Assembly: GCA_035299425.1 (NCBI GenBank)
Contig: DATGWP010000181.1
Location: 6,615 to 70,614, forward strand
Reading direction: 5' to 3'
From: Bog-950 sp035299425
Lineage (GTDB): Bacteria > Bacteroidota > Bacteroidia > Chitinophagales > LD1
DNA: 64,000 nucleotides
This document shows, piece after piece, positions 17,239-29,700 of the stretch. The notes beneath the pieces were generated by a model that was given only the letters and a program-made list of their open reading frames with translations, made no database searches and was not told where the DNA came from. Position 1 is the stretch's first letter; the number at the start of each line of letters is the position of its first letter. The translations under genes were made by a program, and so were the position numbers.

Positions 17239-17262
17239 AATTCGTTTTTTAAAAAACGAATT
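17239..17262. promoter_or_regulatory. 24-base perfect palindrome between divergent genes
   Basis: AATTCGTTTTTT is followed immediately by its exact reverse complement, with no loop. It lies 70 bases from the start of the minus-strand repeat protein and 44 bases before the cytochrome ATG. A loop-less palindrome in a divergent promoter region is a candidate operator for a dimeric regulator. Its AT-rich core also makes chance or a weak bidirectional terminator possible. Confidence 0.4.
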
Positions 17263-17305
17263 GTATTTTGCATTTGTAACCCTTTTGTAACCCTAACCCC
17301 TAATT

Positions 17306-18271
17306 ATGAAAACTTTTTTACGTGTATTGTTATACCTCCTTATAGTGGTGGTAGTGGCCGTAGTAGGCTTTGTATCTTTTATACAGGTGCGCGGCATTCC
17401 TAAGTATGAAGTAGATAAAATCGATTTTCCGCAGGTAGAAACAGACTCTAACCTGGTAGCCAACGGACAAAAAATTGCTGCCGTACAGTGTATAGTTTGC
17501 CACCGCGGCAGCGATGGGAAACTATCGGGCAGGTTGCTGAGCGAAATTCCTTCAGATTTTGGCGAGATATATTCTGCCAATATTACCCAAAGCAAAGAAC
17601 ACGGCATTGGCAATTGGACGGATGAGCAACTGGCCTACCTTATACGCACCGGTGTTAAACCCGATGGCCAGTATTTGCCTGTTTACATGCCTAAGTTTCC
17701 GCACATGAGCGAGTACGATTTGAAGAGCGTAATTGCCTTCCTGCATTCCGATGCACCTTATGTTCAGGCGTCTGAAATTCCAAAGATTCCCAGTAAGCCA
17801 TCTTTTCTTACCAAATTTTTATGTTTAGTAGCTTTCAAAAAAATACCTTACCCGGCAGCGCCTATTGCCCACCCGGATAGTAACAAGGCAGTAGAATTTG
17901 GGCACTACCTGGTTACAGGCCGATACGATTGTTACCCTTGCCACTCGGCCGATTTTAAAACACTGAACATGGAGTTTCCTGAAAAGACAGGCGGCTTTAT
18001 GGGTGGCGGCAACAAAATGATTTCGCTGGATGGTAAAGAAAGACTGACCGCCAACATTACACCCGATGAAGAAACCGGCATAGGCCGCTGGACCTATGAA
18101 GACTTTGCAAATGCCATGCTGCGCTCTAAAAATAAAGACGGCCACACCCTGCGCGACCCTATGCTACCCTATAATGGTATGACAGAAACGGAACTAAAAT
18201 CTATATGGGCATACATACAAACCGTACCTAAAATAAGCAATAAGGTTGACCGTAAATGGGACCAGGATTAA
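17306..18271 (+). CDS. membrane-anchored diheme cytochrome c
   Basis: The 321-residue protein starts with an N-terminal anchor helix (residues 4-26) and has two c-type heme motifs, CIVCH (Cys62, Cys65, His66) and CYPCH (Cys209, Cys212, His213). Each lies in a cytochrome-c-like domain. Candidate axial methionines are in MPKFPHMS (129-134) for the first domain and in the FMGGGNKM or DPMLPYNGM segments for the second. The paired domains with (N/I)W(T)xExxA...IRxGxxxDG text resemble the class of cytochromes that accept electrons from periplasmic dehydrogenases. It should face the periplasm. It stands alone, with a terminator behind it; no dehydrogenase is adjacent, so its partner is unknown. Confidence 0.88.
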   Translation: MKTFLRVLLYLLIVVVVAVVGFVSFIQVRGIPKYEVDKIDFPQVETDSNLVANGQKIAAVQCIVCHRGSDGKLSGRLLSEIPSDFGEIYSANITQSKEHGIGNWTDEQLAYLIRTGVKPDGQYLPVYMPKFPHMSEYDLKSVIAFLHSDAPYVQASEIPKIPSKPSFLTKFLCLVAFKKIPYPAAPIAHPDSNKAVEFGHYLVTGRYDCYPCHSADFKTLNMEFPEKTGGFMGGGNKMISLDGKERLTANITPDEETGIGRWTYEDFANAMLRSKNKDGHTLRDPMLPYNGMTETELKSIWAYIQTVPKISNKVDRKWDQD

Positions 18272-18311
18272 CAGCCCAACTTTTACCGCAAGATTGAAGG
18301 AATCTTAAGGT

Positions 18312-18346
18312 AAACCCCGCAGCAAGTAATTGCGCGGGGTTTTTTA
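18312..18346 (+). terminator. intrinsic terminator after the cytochrome gene
   Basis: AAACCCCGC (18312-18320) and GCGGGGTTT (18334-18342) form a 9-bp stem, followed by TTTATT. It lies 40 bases after the cytochrome stop. It also lies just beyond the end of the convergent MATE gene and may serve both strands. Confidence 0.82.
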
Positions 18347-18366
18347 TTGCATTACAGTAGGGTTAA

Positions 18367-19719
18367 TTAGTCTTCAAACTTCAGGTGGCGCAGCACATAC
18401 CAAAACCTTAGCAATTGCAGCACAGCGGCTACTGTAAGGCCAATAATAAAACCAATCCATATTCCCTTTAGGCCCATGCCGAAGGTAAATGCCAGCAGGT
18501 AGCAGGCCGGTATCATTATCATCCAGTACGATACAAAAGCAAATATGGCGGGGTATTTTACATCCTGCATACCACGCAGCGCACCGGCGGCTACTGCCTG
18601 CAGGCCATCGCTTATTTGAAATATGGCGGCAAACAAAAGCATGTAAGCGGCTATGGTTACCACCTCGGCATTATCGGTATACAGAAAAGGCAGCACATTG
18701 TGCCCTGCAAAAAATAAGATAGCAAACACAATCTCTATAAGCGCGGTAAGCAAAAACACGGTATTGCCCGCTATGCGTATGCCTTCTTTATCTTTAGCGC
18801 CATAGCTGTAGCCTATCATAATAGTGCCGGCGGCCGATATACCGGTTAGCACCATAAAGGTGATAGAAGCGAGGCCTATGGCAATCATGTGTGCAGCCTC
18901 GGCAGCTGTGCTTATCCAGCCGCTCATTATTTGCCCGGCATTAAAAGCCGCTACCTCCCAAAAAAACTGCAACCCAGCGGGTACGCCTATTATCAGTATG
19001 GGCTTTACATAGCTAAGGCTGGGCACTGTGTAAGTTATAAACTCGCGCCTCAGTTCTCTTACCCGTTCATCGCGCCATATATAAATAAGAATGGCTAAGG
19101 TCATCAGCGCACGCGATATGCCATTGGCTATAGCTGCACCCTCTATGCCCATTTGCGGCAGGCCCAGTTTACCATATATCAATACCCAGTTTAAAAAGCA
19201 GTTGATTACCAAACCCGCTACTGTTATGTACATGCCTATATGCGTGCGGCCCATGCCATCTAAAAACTGTTTGCCGGCCATAAAAAAGAAAACAAAGCCG
19301 GTAGAGTAGTTTACCAGGTATAAAAATTTGCCGCCCAGTACGGTGTCGGTTTCACTGTGTTGCAGCACATGCAGGTTATCGGCTATTACCCAAACTATAA
19401 GCATAAACACTACCGTAAGCACTGCCGAAACTACCAGGCTGGATATAAGCACACCTATGCTCTTGTAGCCCTTATCTTCGCCAAAGGCCTCGCTAACCAG
19501 GGGCGATACGGCAAACAAAATACCCATGCCGGCCAGTATGGTCATCCAGTATATACCGTTGGCAAAACCCGATGCGGCTATATACTCGTGCCCCAGCCCG
19601 CCTATCTGCACGGTATCGAAAAAACCCATAAGCACCTGCCCCAGCTGCCCTGCAATAATGGGCAATGCCAGCGTAAGCGCCTCGGTCATTCTTTTGCGAT
19701 ATGTGGTTGAGAGTAACAT
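18367..19719 (-). CDS. MATE family efflux transporter
   Basis: The 450-residue protein has about 12 hydrophobic helices and two homologous halves, as in NorM-type MATE exporters, which expel cationic compounds or metabolites using Na+ or H+ gradients. Family signatures are ALPIIAGQLGQVLMGFFDTVQIG in helix 1, FANGIYW, the LPQMGIEGAAIANGISR segment in the first half and the AAGTIMIGYSYGAK segment in the second. It follows rpmF on the same strand, after a terminator hairpin. Own regulation is not obvious: no promoter consensus was found in the 60-base leader. The substrate is unknown. Confidence 0.9.
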   Translation of the reverse strand: MLLSTTYRKRMTEALTLALPIIAGQLGQVLMGFFDTVQIGGLGHEYIAASGFANGIYWMTILAGMGILFAVSPLVSEAFGEDKGYKSIGVLISSLVVSAVLTVVFMLIVWVIADNLHVLQHSETDTVLGGKFLYLVNYSTGFVFFFMAGKQFLDGMGRTHIGMYITVAGLVINCFLNWVLIYGKLGLPQMGIEGAAIANGISRALMTLAILIYIWRDERVRELRREFITYTVPSLSYVKPILIIGVPAGLQFFWEVAAFNAGQIMSGWISTAAEAAHMIAIGLASITFMVLTGISAAGTIMIGYSYGAKDKEGIRIAGNTVFLLTALIEIVFAILFFAGHNVLPFLYTDNAEVVTIAAYMLLFAAIFQISDGLQAVAAGALRGMQDVKYPAIFAFVSYWMIMIPACYLLAFTFGMGLKGIWIGFIIGLTVAAVLQLLRFWYVLRHLKFED

Positions 19720-19775
19720 GATTTAAATATTAAAATGCTGCCGGCTTTACCCCTTACAGGGTCAGGTTCTCAAAA

Positions 19776-19815
19776 ACGAAAAACCCCCACCAGCCGAAAC
19801 CAATGGGGGAAAAAA
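19776..19815 (-). terminator. terminator of the yceD-rpmF transcript
   Basis: On the minus strand CCCCCA and TGGGGG enclose TTGGTTTCGGCTGG and are followed by TTTTTCGTTTTTG. It lies 21-27 bases after the rpmF stop and precedes the MATE gene. A-rich sequence on the other side makes it potentially bidirectional. Confidence 0.75.
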
Positions 19816-19835
19816 AATATTATTTCCTCTCGGGG

Positions 19836-20024
19836 TTACTTCTTGGTTCTATCCAACACTACCTTACCGCGATAAACCAGCTTATCTTCGCTCCAGTGAG
19901 CACGGTGCAGCAAGTGTGCTTCGCCTGTTGTTTGATCAACACCAGTGGTAGGCGCTTCTGCCTTGTAGTGGGTTCTTCTTTTATCTCTTCTTTGTTTCGA
20001 GATTCGGTGTTTTGGATTTGGCAT
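19836..20024 (-). CDS. rpmF: 50S ribosomal protein L32
   Basis: The 62-residue, highly basic product begins MPNPKHRISKQRRDKRRTHYKA, the canonical L32 start (MAxPKxxxSKxRxxxRRxH). The zinc-ribbon cysteines found in some L32 proteins are absent, giving a Cys-free form. It follows yceD on the same strand by 76 bases, the widespread yceD-rpmF arrangement. Confidence 0.95.
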   Translation of the reverse strand: MPNPKHRISKQRRDKRRTHYKAEAPTTGVDQTTGEAHLLHRAHWSEDKLVYRGKVVLDRTKK

Positions 20025-20100
20025 GACTTCTGAATTTTAATTGTTTATTACTTTTATTTATCGTCTTCTTTCTCTCTTCCCTTTTAGGGTATTGAGGGGT

Positions 20101-20628
20101 TTAGTTCTTCAGGTTTCTTAAAGCGGCCCAGCGTGGGTCATCTTCGTTTGTTTCCTTCTTCTCCTCCCCTTTCAGGTATTTCAATACTTCTTTATTGCAC
20201 TGCGGCTCTTCGCCCGGTTTTTCGCATCCCAGCTTTTGAATAGGCAAACAAAGGTTTACATACTCATAAATTAGCTGCGAAAGGTCTATTACCGTTTGGT
20301 CGCGGCTTATATACAGCACCTCCGGCTCATCATTCATGCTATTAGGGTCTTCGGCAAACTTGATATAGCAGGTATAATCGCCAAAAATGCTTTTATCAAA
20401 TGGCCCCAGGCATCGGTCACATTCAACCTTTACCGAACCATCAATAAAAAAATTAGCTATAAAGAACGTTTCCTTTTTTTCAAACTCCAGCTTAACCTTT
20501 ACATCGCACTCTTTAATCAAAGACTCTTCAAAGTGTTTAAAAAACGAGGCATTAATATCATACTCGTATTTGTGAACACCCAGCTTCATCCCCACATAAG
20601 CAATCTCAAATTCCCTTAACCCCTTCAC
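20101..20628 (-). CDS. yceD: DUF177 family protein YceD
   Basis: The 175-residue protein matches DUF177/YceD, which is linked to large-subunit rRNA and ribosome biogenesis. The central motif VECDRCLGPFD (residues about 72-82) and the C-terminal DPRWAALRNLKN are characteristic. Four cysteines in CDRC and in the CLPIQKLGC / EPQCNKE segment could bind zinc; this is inference. Position directly before rpmF confirms the assignment. A consensus -7 element lies upstream at 20712-20719. Confidence 0.92.
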   Translation of the reverse strand: MKGLREFEIAYVGMKLGVHKYEYDINASFFKHFEESLIKECDVKVKLEFEKKETFFIANFFIDGSVKVECDRCLGPFDKSIFGDYTCYIKFAEDPNSMNDEPEVLYISRDQTVIDLSQLIYEYVNLCLPIQKLGCEKPGEEPQCNKEVLKYLKGEEKKETNEDDPRWAALRNLKN

Positions 20629-20711
20629 AATTCAAATATTTATGATAAATGCTATAGCTCAATTCACCAGTTCAAACAACACCCCTTTTCCGCTTTCTTG
20701 AAAAAGGACGG

Positions 20712-20719
20712 CAAATATA
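20712..20719 (-). promoter_or_regulatory. -7 element for the yceD-rpmF operon
   Basis: On the minus strand this reads TATATTTG, an exact TAnnTTTG match, with a predicted transcript start near 20705 and a leader of about 77 bases. No TTTG at the -33 position was found, so strength is uncertain. Confidence 0.45.
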
Positions 20720-20737
20720 GGGGAATAGCTGAAAACT

Positions 20738-20770
20738 AAAAATGCTCTGCCACGAAAGCAGAGCATTTTT
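20738..20770 (-). terminator. intrinsic terminator of the 3011-residue protein gene
   Basis: AAAAATGCTCTGC and GCAGAGCATTTTT form a 13-bp perfect stem with a 7-base loop, 20 bases after the stop codon of the giant gene. The run of T on the minus strand follows directly. The stem carries A and T runs on both sides. Confidence 0.88.
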
Positions 20771-20789
20771 AGATAAAATACCTTATTTT

Positions 20790-23700
20790 TTAGTTTACTA
20801 CCAGTTTTTGCTTCATTTCGGTGCCATTGCTGGCTACAGTTACCATGTAAATACCTGCTGCAAGCAAATCTTTAACCTGCAATGAAAGTGTTTGTTGCTG
20901 CTTAAAGGTTTCACCCTCAAAGTGTTGGCTGTATAATTGGCGGCCATTTAAGTCAAAAATACTTAGGTCGACCTCTTTGCCGGGGTTAGAAACCGCTATA
21001 AACACCTGGTTATCAGTTGGGTTAGGATACATGCTTATAGCTGCCTGGCCGTTTAGGTTAACTGCTACTACATGCGAGTAGGTAAATTTACCATCAAAAT
21101 CGGTTTGCTTAAGGCGGTAGTAAGATGTACCACCCAGGGGCTTAGTATCCGTAAAGCTGTAGGTAAGTGTAGTGGTATTGTTGCCTGCACCATCTACCTG
21201 GCCTGCTTCGCTAAAGTTTACACCATCGGCGCTGCGCTCAACTGTAAAGTAGTCGTTATCTATTTCAAGCGAAGTAACCCATTTGGTTTCTACTTGTTGT
21301 GCTGCTGCATTGGCAGTGGCTTCAAAAGATACCAGCTTAACCGGTAGCGGAGAGTTGTTGCCATTGCCATGCAACCAGTGCTCGCCGTTGGCAGTAAGGC
21401 CTATGGTAACATATTTTCCGCCCAGCAAGCTACCACTACTTAATTGTGTGTGGTGCAGCAATAATGTTGCATCAGAAGTATTGTAAGTATCATCTTCGGT
21501 TGGGCCTTCGTATTGTGTGCTGCCCAGGTCAGACACAAGCGCTACATCATCGCCTGCTGCCGGTGTAGCCAGCGATGCAGATACAAGCTCGTTGAACTCT
21601 GCATTGGTAAAAGGGAATTTAACTTCTACTGCAGGAGAAAGATTGGTGCCAGCAAAATCAAGCACAAAGCTGCGGCTTAAGGCTGCATCGGTACCACCTT
21701 GGTTATTGGTTAATACTACCGGGTTGCTTCGTGTATACACGGTGGCTGTTATATCGCCCAGGTCGTGGCCCATATCGTTAACAATTGCAATCAGGTCGCC
21801 AGAACTATTGGTTAAGTAAACCTCGCGGCCCTCGCCGTGCGAAGCACAGCTGCAAGTGCTGCTTGAGCCCACATTGGCAATACGTGCCGGATCGATAGTA
21901 GTAGCTGTGTAGTTAGTAGCCGATGAAGTGCAACCGTAGGTATCGCGCACGTAGTAATTCTGGTTAGACTCGTTGGCTATGTGTACCGTATCGGTAGCTG
22001 TAAAGCTGCCGCTGTTAAGTTTGTAAGTATACGGGGCAGTACCGCCGGTGTGGCCTATTTGTATTGTAGTGTTGCCATCTACCCCTCCGCACGATTGGTA
22101 AGCAATAGTAGCTGTAGGTGTGGTGCTTACTATAGCTGCCACGGCTGTGCGGGTGCCGGTAGTGCAACCATTAAGTGTAGCATCTACATAGTAATTAGTA
22201 GTGGTAGAAATAGACGGGGTAGTGTAGCTGCCACCGGTAGCCAGGGCCGACCCACCCGAAGAAGCTGCAAACCAGCTGATAGTACCTGCACTGGCAGTAG
22301 CTGCCAGGTTAACTGTACCGGCGTCGCAAACCGAGCCCGGTGTAGTGCTTGCTACTGTAGGCACCTCAGTAACAAGAGCAGTTACGGCTGTGCGGCTTGC
22401 ACTTGGGCAGCCACCCGCTAAAGCACCTGCATAGTAAGTAAAGGTAGATGATATAACCGGTGTGGTATATGTAGTACCGGTATTAATAATATCGGTATCG
22501 CTTGCGGTTTCGTACCAGTTAAGCACACCTGCACTGGCTGTGGCGCTCAGGCTGGCAGTGCCCAGGTCGCATATGGTATCGCCAAGGCTGGCGGTTACGG
22601 TGGGTGCAGTATTCACGGTTAAATCGGCTGTATCTGAAGTAACGCTGCCGTTAACGTTGCTGTATATTGCACGGTATCTGTAAGCACCCAGCCCGGCCGG
22701 GTTAGCTATGCGCAGTGTATCGCTGGTGTAACCGGTGTAAACACTTCCATCCATACCGCCGGTTATATCGGCAAATGTTCCGGTATTGGGGTCGCGCTGC
22801 CATTTTACAGCAGGCGCAGGCAGTGAAGATGAATTAGCAACCAATAACACAACAGTACCTGTGCACACAGTAGTATCGGCCGGCTGCACATCTATTGTGA
22901 GCGTTTCTTTCTCGCCCACTATTACTTTTCCAAAAACTGTTTCGCCGGTGGCCTGGGTAGAAGTACCCGCACGTGTGCCGGTAGTAGTATTGTTCCATAC
23001 ACCACCGCTGTATCTTTTTACAAAGAAATAAGACGTGTTGGCGCCTCCGTCTATCTCCAGGGCAGGGTAGTAATAAGTAGCATCGTACGAAGTAAAGCCG
23101 CTTACACCGCTATTGGCCAGTGTCCATGCACGGTTCACGCTCTTATCGCTGCTTATACCCGAGTTGGCAATATCTGCATCATCGCCACCGGTGGTATAGG
23201 CAGTTACCGAACCCGAGCCTGTAGTAGTACCCGTGAATGCAATAGTAACAGGCGCATAACCGCTGCCATCGCCTATAGCAAAGGTTTCGGTTGGGGCTGC
23301 GCTGTTTGGCACAAACATCTGCTCATTGCCATTTATATAGCTTACTGCGCTGGCACCGGTTACAGTTGCTGTGGCAGGTATAACTACAGTATATGCATTG
23401 GTATGAATAAGGCCATTGTTTAATGCCAGGGTACCGTTAACTGTTATGTTGGTACCCAGGCTGGCATAGCCCGTAGGGTTGTTCATTTCTAAGCTATTGA
23501 AAGCCCCGGTAGAAGATATAAGTTGTATGCCGCTGCCGTTAAGCACTACGGTGCTGCCGGTGTTTGTAAAAGTACCACCGGTCATGCTCCAGTTGCCGTG
23601 CAGGTTAATTATATCGGCAGTGCCCACATTAAAGGTACCGGCCAAAATGCTATGGTTACCATCTATGGTAAGAGTATCGGTGCTGCCTGCTACACTTAGT

Positions 23701-26700
23701 GTGCCGGCGCTCTTGTTAGTAGTAAGGCTGTAAAAATTCTGGCTGGTGGCTGTACCGTTTATTGCCTGGGCACCTGTGCCGCTAAATATAACATTGCTGC
23801 CTGCCGGTGTAAATATACCGGCATTGCTGGTCCAGTTACCACCGGTTACATTAATAGTGGTAGCAGTACCTGCATCCAGTTCTCCGTCGGTAAGGGTAAG
23901 GTTACCGCTAATATTAAGTGTAGTAACGCTCTCCTCAGCAGTAAGGGTAAAGCCGGGGTTATTAACTGTAAGGTTATTAAAGCTGGCGCTGGCCGAGGTG
24001 CCTTTTATAGCCTGGTCAGATGCACCGTTGAATACTACAGTACCTGTGCCTGGTGTAAAGCTACCCGAGTTGATGATCCAGCTGCCGCCGGCCATGGTAA
24101 TGGTTGCGGCGGTACCTTTATCCAGCGTTCCGCTGTTAAGGGTTAGGTTGGCAGCAAGTATCATGCTTGTTGCGCTGCCGCCTACTGTAACTGTGCCTGA
24201 AGTTTTGCTGATGAATAAGTTATTAAATGTGTGTGAAGTAGCCGTGCCGCCTAAAGTTTGTGCACCGCTGCCGGTAAAATATACGTTGCCGGTAGTTGCA
24301 TTAAAAGTAGCCGAGCTGCTGCGGGTAAACCCGCCTGTGCCAAACACATTTATAGTGCCTTCCCCATCGTTGATAGTTCCTGCGCTGATAACCAGGCCGT
24401 TTACGGCTATACTATCGTGTAGTGTGGTAGTACCTGTGCTTGAGTAGGTAAAGGTGCCGCCTACAGTTAGTGTAGTGTTATCATTTAAATAGGCCGTACT
24501 TTGTATATCCAGGTTGTTGGCTATGTTGTTTACACCGGTAAGGTCGTAAGGGGCCGAGCCGTTAAGTTTAAGGTTGTAATACTGCCCTGCATGTACTACA
24601 CAGCTATCGGCAGTTTGGGTGATGGTAACCGTACCTCCTGTAAGATTGTAAGCACCATCCAGCTCGGGATATACCGATACATCTGTGCTGCGGCTAAGCC
24701 TTAACTCGCTGGTACCGCTCATGGTAAGGCCACCATCGCCCGAAAGTATATTGGTACTTTCGTTAAGCAATACCGAGCCGCCCAAAGTAAGTACACCATC
24801 TACTATTATATCGCCACCCATGGTTTTGGTACCTGCATTAGTAGCCTTTAATTCGTAGTAAGTAGTTAAAGGCACTTTTATTGTTTGCGCACCGCTGCCG
24901 GTGTATTCTACTGTATTAGGGCTTATTGAAGCATCTAATATACCGGTAGATAAAATAGCACCGCTTGATTTAAGCACCGAGTTGGCATTGTTAATCCAAA
25001 CCGATGTACCGGTACCGGTAACATTACCATATACGGTAACCGAGCCCAGGTTATTTACAATGCTGCCTGTACCCAATGCTACTGTAGTGTTAGTACCCGC
25101 AGTGCCTATGGTGATAGCTGCACCCGGCATTATCAGTTTGTTATTATTAAGCGGGAACGAACCGCCCGAAGCCGTGGTAAATGTACCAGTGCCATATAAG
25201 CGGGCGCCGGCACCGTTAAAGTCAAAGTCGGCACCCGAGGCTATGCTAAGCGCGCCCGACAAAGTCATATCGCCATCTACGGTAAGGGTACCGCCCGATT
25301 GTGTGTAATTAGCGCCCGCAGGCAAAGTAAAGTAACCATATACATTAACGTTGTTATTTACAGTAGGCGAAGTAGCCGATGAAAGTTTCAGTTCATTACC
25401 CACATTCAGTGTGCCGTTTACAGTAAAGGTACCCGTACCAAATGCTTCAAGGCTGCTGGTTACATTCAATGTTCTTGCTACAGGCACTACCAGGGCCCCA
25501 CCGGTATCAATATCTAAAAACTTAACACTATCGCTAAAACTTACGGTTACCGTATGGCCGGTTTCGATGGTTGCATAACCCGAGCTGGTAGGCAGGCAGT
25601 TGCAGCTGGCGCCCGAACCGCCCGGTGTGTAGCTCCAGGTACTATTACCCACTGTTACATCATTCCAGTTACCGGTTTTGCGCGAGTATACATAGCGATA
25701 CATAGGCGTAGCGTTACGGTCGTTAGTACCTATTACCCACTCATTATTCAGATTGCTTACAGTAAGGCCTGTGCGGTGGCCCACCGGCTGCTCTACCGGC
25801 CCGGTAGTGGTAGTATGTGTACCATAGCTACCCATGGTGCTGCCCGTATAGGTCAGCAACTTAAGGTTAGATACACTACCTACCGAACCCATATCGGTAA
25901 ACCTTACATCAATATTGTAAGTACCCCCGGCCAGGCCGCTGGTAGATACGTCGGAATGCATATTGGCTATCTGCTCAATATTAGCGCCTTCGTTATCGGT
26001 ATAGGTTACCACTGTAGCACCTGCTACATTTGCATGCGTAGCTGTAACGTACCCGGCTGTGGTAGGGCTTACCGTACTGTTTATTGTAATTGGCCTGTAT
26101 TCTAAACTTGTGCCAATAGGAAACAAGCCATACTTGTTGCCCGTGGTACTGGTAATGGCAGATGCCGGGAACCAACGTTTAAACGAGCCACCATACATTT
26201 GGCCGGCACTATATACCAGTGCTGCACCGGCGCTATTGCCCAGGGTTAAAGTATAACCGTTCAGGTCAATATTGGCACCGTTCAGGTTAAGCGAGTTAGT
26301 TACCAATACATCATTCAGTATTTGAATAACACCGCCAAACGGAGATACAGTAAGGTTATAGAAAGTTTCGCCACCGCTGTGTATTACAGTTTGTATGGTT
26401 CCACCATTAAAGGTTACACCATAAGTAGATGGCACAAATGTTCCGTTGTTGTTCCAGTTACCTTTTACCGACATGTTGCCGGCCATGGTAATAGTATGGC
26501 CAGAAGTAATCTGAAAGTTACCGAAAGTAACAGCCGAAGTGGTGGTTAATGTAGCTGTGCCCCTAAACACCTGTGTGCTACCCACAGCAAATGTAAGTGC
26601 AGTAGTAGTGGCAGTTAAGCCACTATTAAAGTTAATGGTGCTTCCGTAAGCACTGGCTAACACCGGCGCAGTGGCGCCGCCAAAGGCTAAACAAGGAGCC

Positions 26701-29700
26701 GATGAGCCGTTGAAGTTGATTATACCCGCACCTGTAACCGATATGGTGCCGCTGCCGCTACCCATGGTAACAGAGTTGGCCAGGGTTACCGTACCGGTAG
26801 CTGTGGTTATAACTTCGGTAGCCGATGATGTATTGCTCATCCAGGTAATGCTGCCGTTAAGTGTAAACGAACCGCTGGTAACCTGTACCCTGGCTATACG
26901 TGTAGCCGTGTTGCTGGTGCCTGCAAAAACCAGGTTGCCCGCAACCGTGCAGGTACCCGCGCCTACGGCAAGTGTATTAACCACTGCGCCGGTTGGCTGG
27001 TTCATGGTAAGGTTACCGTTTATAGTTAAAGTAATACCGGTGCTTAGCGTTAGCGTGCGTGCGGTATTTATACCGTTAAACACAAGGTTGTTGCAGGTAA
27101 TGTTTTTATTAGCAGTATAGTTAAGTATTACTGCGGTATTACCAATTTGCAGGTTATAGAAAGTAGTGGCCGATGTGCCCCCAATAGTTTTAGTAAGGCC
27201 ATTGATAATTACTGTATACGTACCGCCATCAAATGTTCCGCCGTTGTTAGTCCAGTTGCCGGCCACCTCAAAATCTTTATTGGCTTTAAATAAAGCACCC
27301 GAACCTATGGTTAAGTCGCCTTTAACTATTACTGCCCCGCTGCCCGAAGCCAAAGTATCGTTAACCGCAGCACTAATGGTTACATGCCCAAACGTAATGG
27401 CTGCATTAGGTGTAATGGTACCGTGGCCGGTAAAAGTGGCTGTGCTGGTGGCATTAAGTGTAAGGGCATTGGTATTATTGGTAAAGCCCCTGGCAAAATA
27501 CAAATTACAACCCGCCGCTGTGGTAAACACAGGCACCGTGGATGCACCGCCAAAAGCAAAACTGGTAGATGTATTACCATTAAAGTAAATATTACCGGCA
27601 CCACTTACAGTAAGCGTGCCGCTGCCGCTGCCCATAGTTAAAGGGCTGCCAAATGTTAGCGTACCGGTAGTAGCCGAAATAACTTCGGTAGTTACGGCAG
27701 TATTGCTGGCCCATGTAACAGTACCGGCTACCGAGAAAGCACCGGTAGTAACCGCTACACGGGTTATATAACTACCATTGTTAGTACCGCTGAAGATAAG
27801 GTTACCCGCTACTGTGCAGGTGCCTGCATTTACTGCCAGTGTATTCGTTACAGCCGAGGTGCCCTGGTTTATAGTAAGGTTACCGGCTATGGCCACTGTA
27901 TTGCCCACGCTGATAGTTAAAGTCCTTAAATTAGATGCGCTGTGAAAAGTAAGATTGTTGCAGCTAATACTGCTGTTTACTGTATACGTTCCGTTAGAGG
28001 CTGCTGCGCCTAGTTGCAGGTTAGGAAAGGCGGTAGCACTGGTGCCGCCAATAGTTTTGGTAGCGCCGTTTAAAACTACGGTATTGCTTCCGCCATTTAG
28101 TGTACCTCCGTTGTTGGTCCAGCTGCCATTAAGTTGCAAACTCTGGTTAAGTACCAGTACCGAGCCCGAGGCAAGCGTAGTGTTGCCGGCTACAATTACA
28201 GCCGCGCCTGTGGCTATGGTATCTACCGCCGAAGCAGTTGTAAGTAAGTGCCCAAAGGTAATAGCAGCGCTAGGTGTAATGGTACCGTTGCCGCTTAGGT
28301 AAGTGTTGCTGGCCGCATGAAATGTAAGTGCATTGGTATTATTAGTAAACCCTTTGGCAAAATACACATTGCTGGCAGATGCCGTGCTAAACGATGGTGC
28401 AGTAGCGCCGCCAAATGTAAAACTGGTGGCGCTGGTACCGTTAAAGTATATAGAACCGGCACCCGTAATACTCATGGTGGCCGATGCACTACCCATGGTT
28501 ACAGGGCTATCGAAAACAATGCTGCCGGTGCTTACTGTAATTACTTCGGTAGCTATTACAGTATTGCTCATCCAGGTAACGGTGCCCGCCAGGCGAAACA
28601 CGCCGCTGGTAACCCCCACCCGGCCTATGCGCGAAGTGGTAGTGCTGGTGCCCGCAAAAACCAGGTTGCCCGCTACGGTGCATATACCACCGTTAACTGC
28701 TAACTGGTTAGTATTATTGCTGGTAGCCTGGTTAATAGTAAGATCGCCACCTATAGCCAGCGAATCGCCGGTGGTAAGGGTAAATGTGCGTGCCGCAGAA
28801 ACACCGTTTATAGTAAAGTTGCTACAGCGGTTGTGGCGGCTCATAGTAACACTTGTAGTACTGGCCGCTACCCCTATTTGTAAATTAGGGAAAGTAGTAC
28901 CTACGGTACCACCAATAGTTTTTGTAGAACCGCTAAAGCTTATGGTATTGCTACCCCCGCTTAAAATTCCGCCGTTGTTGGTCCAGTTTCCCTGTATTTC
29001 AAAATCTTTATTGGCTGTAAATACCGAACCCGAAGACAATACAACATTACCACCTACCACTACAGTACCCGCAGCCGAAGCCAGGGTAACGTTAGTATCT
29101 ACCTGCACATTGAATAATGTAAGGTTAGTAGTAGGCGTAACCACCGAAGCACTGCCCTTAAATACAGCGGTGCCCTTGGCAGCCCAGCTGGCAGCGGTAG
29201 TGTTTACTGTATAATTGTTGTAAAAATTTACCACGCACGATGCAAAGGTTACCAGCTTATTATACCTATCGGTAAAAGCATTTCTGAAATTGATGGTACC
29301 GGCACCCGTAAAGGTCACATTCTGCGTAGTGGCATTAATGGTAATAGCGGGCGTTATATTAAACGTACCGGTAGATACCCTTATGCTATTGGTACCCGAT
29401 GTGCTCCAGCTGGTAAAAGTGCCGTTCATGTTTATAGTACCGGCACCAGCATCTAAAGTAAAAGTAGAGGCCAGGTTATTGGGGTTAATACGCACAGCAC
29501 CGTTAATAGTAAGGCTATTACCGGTAGTAACTGTTACCGTGGTAGTACCCGATGTGGCATCGCCCAAATCGAGGTTATTGCAGGTGTAAGCACCGTTTAC
29601 AGTAACTACGTGCCCGCCATGTATAATTACGTCATCGCCGGGGGCCGGTACGCCCGACGGGCTCCAGGTGGCAGGTGCGCTCCAGTTACCGGTAGCAGCC

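Noticed and set aside
19720..19775. Leader of the MATE gene containing GAGAACCTGACC and TAAAGCCGGC, similar to the 3' part of a TPP riboswitch.
   Set aside because: The matching 5' half is absent (that stretch forms the rpmF terminator) and the ACCC-UUUGAACCUGA core is not complete. A covariance-model search would decide; a significant TPP hit would overturn this.
21981..29589. Many plus-strand frames of 70-290 codons opposite the giant genes.
   Set aside because: They are shadows: low-complexity Val/Pro/Leu-rich translations caused by the Thr/Gly/Asn-rich repeats on the coding strand, with no family features.
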